Below, piece by piece: positions 1 to 11,779 of a stretch of 45,059 bases of DNA; position 1 is the stretch's first letter, and every line of letters begins with the position of its first letter. The stretch spans positions 1 to 45,059 of the forward strand of contig JAPTJF010000487.1 in NCBI GenBank assembly GCA_029339195.1, written 5' to 3'. This DNA comes from Micractinium sp. NFX-FRZ. Its lineage: Eukaryota > Chlorophyta > Trebouxiophyceae > Chlorellales > Chlorellaceae. The position numbers and the translations under genes were made by a program. The notes under the pieces were generated by a model. That model made no database searches and was not told the origin of the DNA. It saw only the letters and a list, made by a program, of their open reading frames with translations.

Positions 1-129
1 CATATCCGCCTCTCTTTTAGCCAAAAAAGGGAGGAGGGAGGGTTGCCAAAACAAAAAATCCAGGCGCGGCGGCCTTAAGCACCAGCCACGAGCATACAAA
101 AGCCAACAATGAAGCTCGCCCACACTCAC

Positions 130-356
130 TCATGCAGGCGGCGGGCAAGCGCCTCGTCGTCTTCCAGGCCCGGCATGCCGCCAGCACCCATGTCGCCAGC
201 ACCCATGTCGTCAGCACCCGCGTCGCCGCTGGCAAAGAACAGATTGACGGCTGCTTCCAGCTGGAAGTTTGTGGCCTCCAGCATGGACAGCGCGGCCGCC
301 TCGTCAGCACCCGTGATGGCGCAAAAGTTGGCCACCGCCTCGGAAGGGTCCGCCAT
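130..356 (-). CDS. UBA-like domain protein, UBXN7/PUX family (first exon, partial)
   Basis: The ATG is at 356-354 and the first exon runs to 130, where a strong GTGAGT donor begins at 129; the rest lies beyond the window. The exon encodes about 75 residues. Residues 1-40 form a compact three-helix UBA-like segment (AVANFCAITG, then MLEATNFQLEAAVNLFF), followed by an acidic, Gly/Met-rich linker (DDMGAG repeats) and DDEALARRLHE. Human UBXN7 and plant PUX proteins begin with the same kind of UBA, which binds ubiquitylated substrates, while a distal UBX domain docks on the p97/CDC48 ATPase. The UBX part is not visible, so a FAF1/FAF2-like or other UBA protein remains possible. The gene is divergent from the MYB gene, about 1 kb away. 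Confidence 0.72.
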
Positions 357-1387
357 GGCGGGCCGAATGTGGGCAGCTGTCGGGTGTGCGGCGGGGCGGG
401 GCTGCTGGGTGGCAGGGGCAGCGAGGGAGGGGTGCAGGCAGGCGGGGGCGGGGTGCCTGTCAGCGCGGGCTAAGGGCGGACGGCAGGCAGACGGCAGGAC
501 AGAGGCGGGTGGGCGGGTGGCGGGCGCTGTGGCAAGCTGGAGGCCCAGGCGCGCGTGCGTGGCGTTGCTGGCGGCATGGTGCTCTGCCGCAGGATGCCGC
601 CTCAAAAGACAGGCTCGCACTTGGCAGCTGGGCGACCTGTGATCGAGGACCCAGCAAGCACAGACCTTGTTGATTGCTGCACCGTCGATTGGTAGGTCTG
701 CTCAATGCAGAGGGATCGCAGGGAAGGGCAGCTGAGCTCCCCATTTTGTGTGCTGCACAGCATGACACGCTCACTCGCGTTTCTCGCACAGCCCTGCCTG
801 CTTTCGTGCTCACTAGCTGCACACTTGCTCTGAGACACCGTCGACACCTGCAACACGCCAGCAGAGGTGCGGCCAACACCCCGCCCCTGCAGGTCGCTCT
901 GGCACCAGACCCCCTCGGCACCGCGATTCCCCAAAACCTCATACCCTCAAAATTCAGACCGTCCAACTCGTCGCGCCGTAGGAGCAGGTGCTGCCTCCCG
1001 GCCCGGCCGGGTCTTTTTTGCTGCCGCTGACAGTGCCGATAGGGCGCCCCGCCGCAACTCCAAGTGCTCCCAGCTGCGGCTTGAAGGCTGCCGCAGCGGT
1101 ACGAGCGCCTGCACAGCCACCGCCTTGCAGCCGCTAGGGCGCCCGCCGCTGCCGCCCGCTTAAGCTGCCAGCGCTTCTGTGTCCGTCTTGCCCGCCTTTT
1201 GCAGCCATGCAACATCCAATCCGTAGTGCTTCAATGCACCCCTCCATGTGCAGCCAGTACGTCTGCAGCCCGCCGCAGCTGTCAACCCCCTGCTGACGCC
1301 GTCGCCGAGTTGCGCCGCGGCGTGCGCTGCTGCAGCCGCAGAGCAGCAGCAGCCTGACGGGGAGCAGAGGCTGCTGCAGCCAGCAGG
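357..1387. other. Intergenic region between two divergent genes
   Basis: About 1 kb separates the UBA-protein ATG from the MYB ATG. Open frames exist on both strands but are Ala/Arg/Ser-rich composition products without a recognisable domain or splice logic. It presumably holds both promoters and 5' UTRs. The stretch 1320-1390 is rich in CAG/CTG triplets. I see no RNA gene or mobile element here. Confidence 0.5.
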
Positions 1388-3204
1388 ATGCCAGCCTCGC
1401 TACAATGGACGGCGGAGGTGGGTGGTGAGGGGCTGGGCCAGTGGGGAGGGGGCACTCAGGTGAGAACCTGCTGCCGTCTGCGGTGCTGCCCCACCTGGCA
1501 GCGCCTCTGCAACGGTGCCGCTGCGCCGTCTGTGTCCTCCGAGCGTGGCCGTTTGCAGGGGCCGGTGCGGCGGCAAGGCACCAAGACATGTCTCAAAACT
1601 AGCACCCACAAACACCTGTGCGTTCCTGACTCAACAGGAGGATGAGCAGCTGAGAGAGCTGGTTGCGGAGCACGGCACCAAGGCGTGGGCCAAGATTGCC
1701 AGCACAATCCGCACCAAGGGCTCCAAGCAGTGCCGCCGCCGCTGGAAGAACTTCCTCAACATGAGCGCCAAGACGTGCAGCTGGAGCGCCGAGGTGGGGC
1801 GGGGTGTCATGGGGGGCCGGGTGTGGGGGCTTTGTTTGCTTTGTGCGGGCTTGCAGAGGGTGCAGGAAGCATGGTTATGTTGGTGAATGCCGAGGCGTGC
1901 AGCTGGATAGTTGGAGAGCACCCGTGGGGAGGCAGGCCAAGCTGTGCTTCGACCGACCTGCTTGGGGACGCCTGCCGGGAGGCTTGGGCTTCTCACGAGT
2001 GTGGCTGCTGAAGAGGCGGGCGGGGTGCAGCAGCGCAAGGCCGCGCAGCTGTCGTTCCCGCGCCAGCACCTGCACACATCAAATTCTGACGCCCCGCCCT
2101 CGCTGTGTGCTCCGCCTCTTCCTGCTCTCTCGTACAGGATAATGCCACCTGCACGCATTCTGACGCCCCGCCCTGCTGGTTGCTCCGCCTCCTGTGCCTA
2201 TTTTTTCTCTTCCCATAGGAGGATGCCACGCTGATTGATGCGCACCGCCGCCTGGGCAACCGGTGGACGGAGATCAGCAAGATCTTTGGGGACAGGTCAG
2301 CACCCACCCAGCTCTCTCCCTGCCCTGCCTGTCTGCAATGCATCCACACCTTCCACCACCTCTTTTGGGCGTGCGCCCCTGCCCCTCCCTTCCCCCGTGT
2401 TGCCGCCCTGGTGCTCCATGCAGCCGACTGCGTGCTGCTGTCATGGCATGCGCCGCAAGCTGGCTAGCGTCTGCGCCCATGTGCCGTGGCAGCTCCGCTC
2501 ACACGTGCGCCAGCTGGCATGCGCCGGCCTGAGGCCCATCTCCCTGCCAGCCCGACGCTTGCCTTGGCTGCAGAGCACCGCCCTGCTTCCAGCGTCGCAG
2601 CACAGGATGCGTCACAACATGCCAGTTCTGCTTGGCTGTGCCCTGCAGGACGGACAATGCGGTAAAGAACCGGTGGCATGCGCTGATCCGCAAGCACCCG
2701 GAACTGGACCGGGATGGAGGGGACTCTGACGGTGAGAAGCTGAGAGAAGCTGAGAGAACAGAGGGAGGGCAGGAGGAGAGCTGGCGGGCCGCCGGGCAGG
2801 CCCGCAGCCGCCGCCCTCCTGCTGCCGGCGGTACCCCACCAGCTAACTTGCCCTCGCCCTGGTGCATGCTGCACAGCTCCAGCTGACATTGCCTGCTTGG
2901 GCCCCCCGCTTGCCTGCCCCTTTGCCCCGCAGGGTGCGCGCCGCGTGCCAAGCGGCGGCGGGTGACGCGCGGCGCCACGACTGCCGCCACCACGAGCACC
3001 GACGTGGATTCAGACCTGCTGGACTCGGCCCGGTACAACAACTCTGGCTACAACACCTCCGGGCTGCAGCAGTATGGCAGCGGCGGGGTGAGCGCAGGCA
3101 ACACGCACTCAGCCGGCATCTCTGCAGCCACGCTGCCCACGCCGTTCAACCAGCAGGCGGCGGCGGCCGTGGCGTCGGCTGCCGGCAACGGCATGGCGCT
3201 GCAC

Positions 3205-3238
<34 letters not shown>

Positions 3239-5977
3239 CGGCCGCGGTGGCAGCGGTGGCAGCGCAGTACGCCGCGGCCTCGGCGGCCGCGCAGCAGCAG
3301 TACGTTGCGGCGCAGCAGCAGGTGCTGCACCAGCAGTGGGCAGCAGCGGCGGCAGCGGCGGCGAGCGGGATGCAGTTTGCGGGGGCAGGGCAGTACTTCC
3401 AGCAGCCGCCGCAGCAGCACCCTGGGCAGCCGGCGCCGCTGCAGATCATGGTCACAAAGGTGGGCAGGGGAGGCAGGTGGCTTCTGCAAGGCTGGGCGGG
3501 TATGGCAAGGTGTGAGCGCACATCGCGTTTGATGGGTGTGTGGTCGGCGCCGGTGCAGGTTGTGGTGGCAAACGCAGGGACGGGGTGTGGTGTGTGTTGG
3601 GGGGGGCGGGAAGGGGAGGTGGGGGAGAGAGGGGGGATGGAGGCATTCCTGGTGCATGCCAGCTGTTCCTGGTCTGCCTGGGAGCAGCAGCTGGCGGACA
3701 AAAGAGCGCACGCCGTGCACCTGCCCCACCCGCCCTCTCACCCCTGCGCTGGCCCCCTCCTCCTTTCTCCTCTCGCCAACCTCCGGTGGAGACCTCCCGA
3801 CCCCCTGGGATCAGCAGCTGCCACATTTGATCAGCGGCATGAACCTGCATCTCCCGCCCTCCCACCCACCCGTGCCCCTGTCTGGTCCCTGGTGCCCCCT
3901 CCCCCTGTGCCCCTCCCTCTGCCCCACAGGACTTCCTGACCCCCTGGGAGCAGCAGCTGGCGGATGAGATCAACGCCATGAACCTGCCCGTGCACGTGGA
4001 GGTGGCCAGGAAGCCGCTGCCACCCGACGCCTCGCTGCTGCCTGGCATGCCCGACTCGCTGCTGCCGTCGGCGCCCGAGCTGGTGAGCGGGTGGGAGGGG
4101 ATGGGGAAGAAGGGCAGGGAGGGGAGGGAGGGAGGAAAGCAGGGAAAGGTGGGCAGGAGGGAGTAGGGGGCAGGCAGGGGAGGGAGGCAGGGGGAGGAAG
4201 GAAGGCACGGGAAGGGGCCCAGTCTGCTCCCTGGGGTGGCCGAGCTGCCAAGAGTTGGGCTAACATGCGCGCAGGCTGCACAGGGACATGGCTGGCAGCG
4301 CAGGAGGATGTTGCGCCCCTCCGGCCTCTGCAGCTGGGCGGGCGCAGCAGCTGCCGTCAGTGAGTGGACAAGCTGGTGCTTCCCTCTCGTTTGGTCTCAA
4401 ATATCCTTCCGTTCCGCAATGCCTCCCCGCAGCTGGGTGCGCGCAGCAGCTGGCGGCAGTATGTCGAGAAGATTGAGGAGCCAGGAGACTCCCGGGGCCT
4501 GCAGGTGCTGCTGCTGCTGCCGCCGCCGCTGCCCCTGCCGCTTGCAGCTGCTGCCCCCGCAAGGGCTGCTGACGCAGATGCTGATGTTGCAGCGCTGTGC
4601 CGCGCTGCGCTGTGCTGTGCTGTGCCAGTAACAAACTTGGTGCTGGATTTGCTGTGCTGCGCCGATGCCCCCATGGGCAGCGCCTGCAAGCTGGCTGCGC
4701 TGCACACCGTGGGTCTCTCCCTGTGGGCCACCTGAGCACACGTGCCCACCCACTGCATGACGCACACACGCATTGGTTGCACCGCACCAACGGCGCATGA
4801 GGTGCTCAGGTCGGCGGCCGCTGCCTGTGCACAACCCAATCGCAGGAGCTGCTGGATTGGTTTGGAAACGGCAACAGCCAGCTGCCGCCCGGCGCCGCGA
4901 CGCAGCAGAACAGCAAAGGTGCGTGCCCCAGCGTGCAGCACAGCACACGTGCCTGTGATTGCGTGCAGCACAGCACAGTTGCTTGTCCTTGCGCGCATGC
5001 CGGCAGTAAGGCAGGCAGGCGACTGCATGCCCGCCTGCCCGCCGGCATGCCGCAGCCGACGCTGAGCAGCCTGCCAGCAGCTGCCCTCGCTGCCCCCACA
5101 CCCTAAACACCCAGCTGCGCTCCGCCCTGCGCTCCGCCCTCTCCACCTTTCCATCCCCCCCTGCCCGGCGGCCCCTCAACTCCTCCCCGCGTCTCCCGCC
5201 TGCCCCGGCAGCCTGCAAAGGCATCCACCGTGGGCCTGGTCAACGCCCAACTGCAGCCGCCTCCCTCCTTTTGGCTTACTGCCCCCGCCCCGTCCCTGCC
5301 CTGCCCTGCCCCCATGCCGCCCTGCAGAGATGCCCGCCATGGGCAGCCGCCGGCTCACGCGCTCGCTCAGCAAGAGCTCCAGCGGCGGCAGCGGCAGCCT
5401 GCCTGGCGACCACCGGCAGCTGCTGGTGAAGCTGGTCAGCCGGGGGTTGGAGGCGCGGTCCAGCAGCGAGGAAGCCATGGCGGCGGCTGCCGCGGCTGCC
5501 GTGGCCAACGGCAATGGCCATGGCCATGGCAGCGGCCCCCTGATGGCCTCTGCACCCAACATGCCCCCGCCAGTGCGGGTTGACCCTCTGAAGCGCACGC
5601 GCAGCAGCCAGGGCGTGGCGCGCCGCAGCAGCGACCTGGAGCGCGCGGCGGCGGCGGCGGTGCAGCAGTCGGGCCTGGCGGCCGCGGCGGCTGCGGGGTA
5701 CACCTTTGGCAGCGGCGGCTTCCGCGCGCCCACCCCGCCGAGCGGCGGCACAGGCGCAGCAGCCGCAGCCGGCAACGGCCTGCCCGCAGCCGCCAGCGGC
5801 CGGCCGCCGCGCAACCCCGGCGGCTCATTGGTGCAGCCGCCTCCCTCGCTGTCCATCCCCCTGATTGAGCCTACCCCTCTGGGTCTGGACCGGGGCTTCT
5901 CTGACGTCCTCGTCACCCCCAGCTTCTCTTCCCAGGAGATTGCCATGCTGCTGGACGCACTGAAACCCAAGCCCTGA
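1388..5977 (+). CDS. R2R3-MYB transcription factor, FOUR LIPS/MYB88-like
   Basis: Nine exons: 1388-1417, 1638-1793, 2219-2295, 2649-2731, 2933-3459, 3930-4082, 4433-4504, 4846-4918 and 5328-5977 (606 aa; all phases agree, all GT-AG). The R2 repeat has Trp 7, 27 and 46, and R3 has Trp 59, 78 and 97, with the MYB spacing of 18-19 residues between Trps; TDNAVKNRW is a classic R3 recognition helix. A basic patch, RAKRRR (about 120-125), is a likely nuclear signal. It is followed by a Gln10 tract and Ala/Gln-rich sequence. The R2 helix QCRRRW, a short SWRQYVEKIEEPG/LLDWF segment and a C-terminal FSSQEIAMLLDAL motif recall plant FLP/MYB88, regulators of cell-cycle exit; that subfamily call is an inference. 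The start was chosen because exon 1 supplies WTAE to complete WTAEEDEQL. Introns 2, 5 and 6 carry decayed copies of neighbouring exons. Confidence 0.85.
2083..2231 (+). repeat. Tandem duplication of an intron 3' end plus exon start (MYB intron 2)
   Basis: Two copies of about 75 bp lie side by side. Each starts with ATTCTGACGCCCCGCCCT (2083 and 2156), continues through a pyrimidine tract, and ends in an acceptor followed by GATAATGCCACCTG (decoy, AG at 2136-2137) or GAGGATGCCACGCTG (real exon 3, AG at 2217-2218). Only the second copy keeps the MYB reading frame. Confidence 0.85.
3211..3238 (+). repeat. CAG triplet run coding polyglutamine in the MYB protein
   Basis: An uninterrupted run of about ten CAG codons sits in exon 5, inside a wider Ala/Gln-rich segment. 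Such tracts often vary in length between strains and act in transactivation; the latter is general knowledge, not shown here. Confidence 0.9.
3677..3850 (+). repeat. Two decayed copies of the MYB exon 6 start inside intron 5
   Basis: Exon 6 begins (3936 on) CTGACCCCCTGGGAGCAGCAG and continues to ATGAACCTGC. Copy one (3677-3724) keeps CCTGGGAGCAGCAGCTGGCG, then diverges and ends CACCTGC. Copy two (3797-3850) keeps GACCCCCTGGGATCAGCAGC and the far end GGCATGAACCTGC. Both lie upstream of pyrimidine-rich sequence. Neither preserves an open frame into exon 6. Confidence 0.85.
4331..4372 (+). repeat. Decayed copy of MYB exon 7 start inside intron 6
   Basis: This 42-bp stretch matches the acceptor and first bases of exon 7 (4430-4471): both read CAGCTGGG, then GCGCAGCAGCTG, then CAGT, ending in ACAAG or AGAAG. 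The echo contains an in-frame TGA and would not extend the MYB frame. Confidence 0.8.
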
Positions 5978-6774
5978 GAGAAGCCCTGAGAGCGAGCACC
6001 CGTGCCGACCCCTCTTCTGACATCTTTTGGCGCCGCGCCGCTGTCTTCCTTCTGCTCCAGTTGCTGCCTTTGATGGACCCTCAGCCTGCGGCGCTCCTCC
6101 CTGTGGCAAGGCTCTGGCCCCCGTCCCCCGCGCCTGGATGGTGCCAGCATCACGCTAGGCCTGCCCGACTACTTGCCCGGCAGCCAAAATCCCCACCCTT
6201 TATGTGTGCTGGAACTTTAATGTCAACAAAAGTATGGCGCCTTTGATGCACTCCCCCGTGTGTGTCCCTCGTTCCCCTCTTGTGCTGGCTCTATTCCATC
6301 CCTGGGTCATACCACTGCCCCCTCCCCTGGTTCCTCTGCCCAGACACTCCCCCTCTCCTTCCCCTCTGCCGGTTGTTCTTTTTTCGAAGTATTGCCTTGT
6401 TGTCCCATGCGGGTGAGCGCCTGTGGCAGGCCCAACCGCCCCGGTTCTCCAGCCCTATGTTGAACTCCCCATTTCCCTCCTCATGCACCGCACAACAGCA
6501 TGCAAGACGACCTCTGCAGGACCCAGAACACCGTGTGCCTGGGAGTGGGGCGGCAGCGGGGTGCATGGGCAAGGGTGGAGGCGTGGAAGCACGGCTGCAG
6601 CAGGGCCTGGGCGGAAGAAACGCACCCCGCGTGCCCGGCTTCGGTGAACGATGGCTGCACAACTTAGTCTCGGCACACTCTGCCCCCAGGCAGACGCAGC
6701 AGGCGGGCAGGGCACAGGGCACAGCAGGGAAGGGCAAGGCACCAGAGCAGGAGGGTGTTTCCAATGAGAGGGGT
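5978..6774. other. MYB 3' flank and intergenic space
   Basis: The stretch from the MYB stop to the H4 hairpin holds pyrimidine-rich, low-complexity sequence around 6260-6370. No clear TGTAA polyadenylation motif was found, so the MYB 3' end is unplaced. The last 75 bp (from about 6700) belong to the duplicated histone cassette. Confidence 0.45.
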
Positions 6775-7958
<1,184 letters not shown>

Positions 7959-8005
7959 GCGTGCTGTGCCCTTGGCCTCCGCACAACAAAACACAAAACC
8001 CCACT

Positions 8006-8021
8006 GGTGTTATTCAACACC
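8006..8021 (+). terminator. Histone 3' hairpin of H3 copy 1
   Basis: GGTGTTATTCAACACC, 47 nt after the H3 stop, is followed by ACCCCTCTGCCGGAAAGAGC. The purine-rich GGAAAGAG sits where animal histone pre-mRNAs carry the U7-binding element. Confidence 0.92.
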
Positions 8022-8232
8022 ACCCCTCTGCCGGAAAGAGCTGTTCGATATGTGCATGTGCTGTTGCTGGCGAGCACCGGTGCTGCCTGCCTGTGCCAAA
8101 TGTCGCACTGGTATTGTTCACCTGTGCCTGTGCACTGCTGCTTGTCTCTGTGGCCCAGGCACCGACATCGCTGCAGGCCGGCAGCCTGCCCCCCACAACA
8201 GGAGGTGAGGCATGGGAGGTAAGCAGGCACAC

Positions 8233-8868
8233 ACCAGCGGAGGCCTGCTGACTCCCGCCTTGACTGGCAGTCATGTTTGTGTTTTGAGACGGTGCCGGCA
8301 CGAGCGGCGTTCTGAGCTTTAAATCCAAAGGATGGACACGAGCATTGAGCGCACCTCCTTGCAGTGCAAGGGTCAGGCACCGCCACTCACGAAGGCATCC
8401 CGCCAGCCGTGCCAGCCGTGCCGCGGGCCAGGCCCCTGCCTGCGACCCACACAGGCTGGACTTAGCACGATCAGGTCCATCACCTGGTGTGCCAAACTCA
8501 GGGCCCAGGGGCAGCATGATACCGTGCCCACCACTCACAGGAGCCGGTATGAACTCAGCGCCAGCAGCTGGGTGTGGGAGCAACTGTGAGAGCCGCATGA
8601 AGTGCAGAACGGATTCAGTCGTGGTTGTGCTTCAATGCAGCATGCCTGCCCTGCTGTATACAGCTGTTGCATTGACGTTATGCCAGACAATGAAGTTGTG
8701 GCACAACTGCAGCGCGCCACCGCTCAGCGCCGCCCCCATCTTCCGCTGAACCTGTTTGCTACACACTCGCAGCGCTGTTCGTTGCTTCTTCTTCTTCTTC
8801 TTCTTCTTCTTCTTCTTCTGCGGCCGCAGAGGCACCCTTTGTGTCTGTCTGTGTTTGAGTGAGGCAGC
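8233..8868. other. Intergenic region upstream of the selenoprotein-like gene
   Basis: There is no convincing gene. An uninterrupted TTC run of about 35 bp (8785-8819) lies 50 bp before the next ATG, probably within its promoter or 5' UTR. Upstream open frames lack domain features. Confidence 0.5.
8785..8819 (+). repeat. (TTC)n microsatellite in promoter or 5' UTR
   Basis: About eleven and a half TTC units without interruption, ending in TTCTGCGGCCGC, 50 bp upstream of the ATG at 8869. It is a likely length-polymorphic site. Confidence 0.9.
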
Positions 8869-11342
8869 ATGGGCACAACACTCTCGGCACTGCTGGGGCG
8901 CGCCTCTCCCCGTGCCTCGGCGCGCTTCCTGCCTCGGCTGTCGCCTGAAGGCCCCGATTTCGTGCGCACAAACGCCACCGGGTGCCCGCCTGTGGCGGCG
9001 CCAGCAGCTTCCGCCTCTGCCGCTGGAGCCAGCGGCGGCGGCGCTGCCGGCGTCCCAGCACCCACCGACAGCGGCGCCCCGCCGCCAGCTGGCGTCGAGC
9101 TTTCAGATGCATATGACAAACTGCGTGGCCAGCAGGTGTACCTGGTCTCCACGCAGCAGCCAGTGGACATCACCTCGCTGTGGGGGACGGAGCAGCGTGC
9201 CGTGCTAGTGTTTGGGCGCCACATGGGTGAGAGCCTGCAAGGGTGGGCACAAGGCGGGCTCTGGGGGAGGCAGCACCTGCGGTCCCAGCTCTGTAGCACT
9301 GATCTCCTGGTCATGTGGTGGTGCCCGCACATTTGCCTGACTGGCTGCCCGCAAGCAGGGGCCCTGCTGCCGGGCAGGCACAGGCACTGCAGGCCAGCAG
9401 GCGGGGCAGGCACAGCAGTGCGTTCTGCCTGCTGCTCCCACGCACGCCCATGCATGTATACATTGCTCTCATGGGCACCCACTGCCTGCACCCACTTGTG
9501 CAGGCTGACTCTGGTGCTGGGAGCTGGCACGGCAGTTGCACCGCGACGTCATGCCAGCTCTCGATGCAGCAGCAGTGAAGCTCTACATGGTCACAATTGG
9601 GAAGGCAGAGGTGAGGGGCCACAGTACGTCCCTCTCGTCGCCTGCGATCGGGTGTGTGTGCAGCCTGGGGGCAGGTGCGGGGGCTTTATGTGCAAAAGGT
9701 GAGGCGCGTGCTGCCGTGCAGCTGCGCGCGGTGTGTGCTTGTATAGAGGTGGGACGGGGCATTGCGCGGGACTGGCACCATTGTGAGGCGGCGACATGTG
9801 AAGCACACACCGGCTTCAGGCAGCAGCACTGGCAGGCCCGTCCCAACAAACCAGGGCGGCATGCTCCCAGGCTGTCTTGCCAGCGGCATGATGCTGACGC
9901 ACCCCTGCTGGGCACGCTGCTGTGTCTAGCTACAGGCTTGGTGCCATGCAGTGGCCAGCCTGCTTTTGCTGGCCCATCTGCTTGCACCTGCTGGCCCATC
10001 TGCTTGCACCTGCTGGCCCAGGTGCTAGCCCGCCCTTTAGCATCCACAGGTCCCTGCTCTTCCAAGCCGGCCCGCCTGGCTGTGCTGCACCTGCGCCCCT
10101 CCCTTTTCCCCCGCGTCCCCCGCCCGCAGTCGGGCCTCACATTTGTGCAGAAGACGGGCTTCCCTGCAGACCGCTTGCTGGCAGACCCACAGAACGCCTG
10201 CTACGAGGCGCTGGCGTTCAGGTGGGGGGGCACCTGTCCCGGCGTGCTCATGTGCATCCTTACACACTTGCGCGTGTACAGTGCCCCCATGCATTGTCAG
10301 TACCAGCCGACCGTACTCTAGCAGCCTGTGCATAGCCTGTGATCTATTCCCTCCCCACTTTCTGGCCACCCAGGCGCGGCATCTGGCCCACCTTCTTCGA
10401 TGCCGCCAGCCGGGCAGCCATCAAGCAGCGCAGGGAGAAGCCGGGGGGTGACGCAGATATGCAGGAGGTGCTCAAGGTGAGAGGGTGCGAGGGTGGGCAG
10501 TATTCATTTCCACACCATTGCAGGATGTCTGCTGCCTGCTGCTTGGCTGCGCGCTGCCTGCTGGTGGTGCTGCCCTACTGTCCTACTAGGGGAAGGCACA
10601 CAGGTGAGAGTGTGCATGGGAAGCACGGGGGTGGGGACTTACAGGTGAGAGTGTGCATGTGAAGCACGGGGGTGTGGACTTGCAGGTGAGAGTGTGCATG
10701 TGAAGCACGGGGGTGGGGACTTGTAGCTTGCTGCTTGTGAGAAGCCTGGCAGGGGGTGTGCACCTCACAGGAGTAACAAAGGTGATTGGAGTGGCTGTGT
10801 GGTGGGTGAGTGAGTGGCAGCCACTGGCTGCCTGAGCGTGTGGAGGGGCTAGCGTGAGGGCAGGCGGCCCCTCCCGCCACCCCCGTCTGCATTGCCCGCG
10901 GCCTACAACACTACTGCTGCCCCCCATATCCAAAGAGGGGTGCTGGTGCCTCCCCCCTGCGCGACTCGGATCCCCCCACGTGGTGCACCCCACCCACCTA
11001 CCCACTCGGCTGCAGGCCTACAACCCGCTGACGCTGGTGCCGCCCCGCATCAAGCAAGTGCTGTTCCAGGGAGGGGCGCTGGTGTTCGAGGGGCCCCGCC
11101 TGCTGTGGGCCCATTACGACCCTGCCTCCTCGGCACACGCCGACCTGGGACGAATGGTGCAGGTGCGCTGCCCTTTCTCCTCACAGCTTCCTTCCACCCA
11201 TGCATGCACTGACCACGGGCTGCCAGCTTGGGTTCGTGGTACTGGGGGTGGGGGTTTCAGAATGTGCAAACTGCTGCAGCACCTTTGAGTAACAGAAGTG
11301 CGCCCCTGCATGCGCGTGCAGGTGGCAACCGAGGGCAGATAA
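8869..11342 (+). CDS. SELU: Selenoprotein U / PRXL2-like thioredoxin-fold protein with in-frame UGA (Sec121)
   Basis: Six exons: 8869-9226, 9504-9610, 10130-10221, 10374-10476, 11016-11162 and 11322-11342 (275 residues counting one Sec). The protein is an AhpC/TSA_2 (PRXL2/AAED1/FAM213) thioredoxin-fold oxidoreductase. LWGTEQRAVLVFGRHMG is the first strand, then the active site reads G-UGA-L-W-C-W-E-L-A-R-Q-L; the UGA (9506-9508) occupies the first Cys of the family CxxC, as in SelU proteins. KLYMVTIG, FVQKTGFPADRLLADP and GGALVFEGPRLLWAHYDPASS follow the family order. No alternative AG acceptor removes the TGA and still keeps the second Cys. Exon phases otherwise agree. MGTTLS at the N-terminus fits an N-myristoylation signal. 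A SECIS-like hairpin lies at 11780-11879. A nonfunctional allele or a base error is the alternative. Confidence 0.8.
9956..10022 (+). repeat. Short tandem repeat in intron 2 of the SelU-like gene
   Basis: The 22-bp unit TGCTGGCCCATCTGCTTGCACC occurs twice, flanked by partial copies. No coding consequence is expected. Confidence 0.8.
10601..10723 (+). repeat. Three 41-bp repeats, each carrying a splice-donor-like CAGGTGAGAG
   Basis: Units start at 10601, 10642 and 10683 and read CAGGTGAGAGTGTGCATG followed by GAAGCACGGGGGTG. They lie in intron 4, about 125 bp after the real donor (AAGGTGAGAGGGTGCG at 10474), which they resemble. Confidence 0.85.
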
Positions 11343-11779
11343 AAAGTGCTGCTGCCAAGAGCCCTGCTGTGGTCATGCTGTGGTGTGGACTGCGTTACTG
11401 CGGCCCTGCCTCCTCAGCGGAAGACAACCTAGAATGTCTGGTGCAGGCGGCGACGCAGAGGCGCGCTGCTGCGCCTGCTGTGGTGCTGCCCCTCGGGCCC
11501 GCTACGAGCTGCCACCTCAGCGCATGCTGACCTGGACCTTCAAGTGCATGTGGCTCCAGCAAGGTGCTGAATGTGCTGAGACACTGACAACCAGTGGCTT
11601 GCTCGGCAGCTGCCTCGGCTGTGTGGCGTAGTGGGTGCGCCACCACACTGCCCGCTTGCCTGTTGGCTTTGGCTGGCCTTCCCTACTCCCTCAGCATGCC
11701 ATCAACAGCCACTTCCCTTTGCTTGGCATCCGTTGTATGTTATGATTCTTCAACACGCTCTGCAGTGCAGCAGGCATCG

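Noticed and set aside
5176..6153. 325-codon minus-strand open frame
   Set aside because: It is antisense to the long last MYB exon, low complexity and without domain.
9506..9508. Reading the TGA as proof that the SelU-like gene is a pseudogene
   Set aside because: Every other exon is intact and in phase, the TGA is at the known Sec position, and a SECIS-like element is present; decay would not be so selective.
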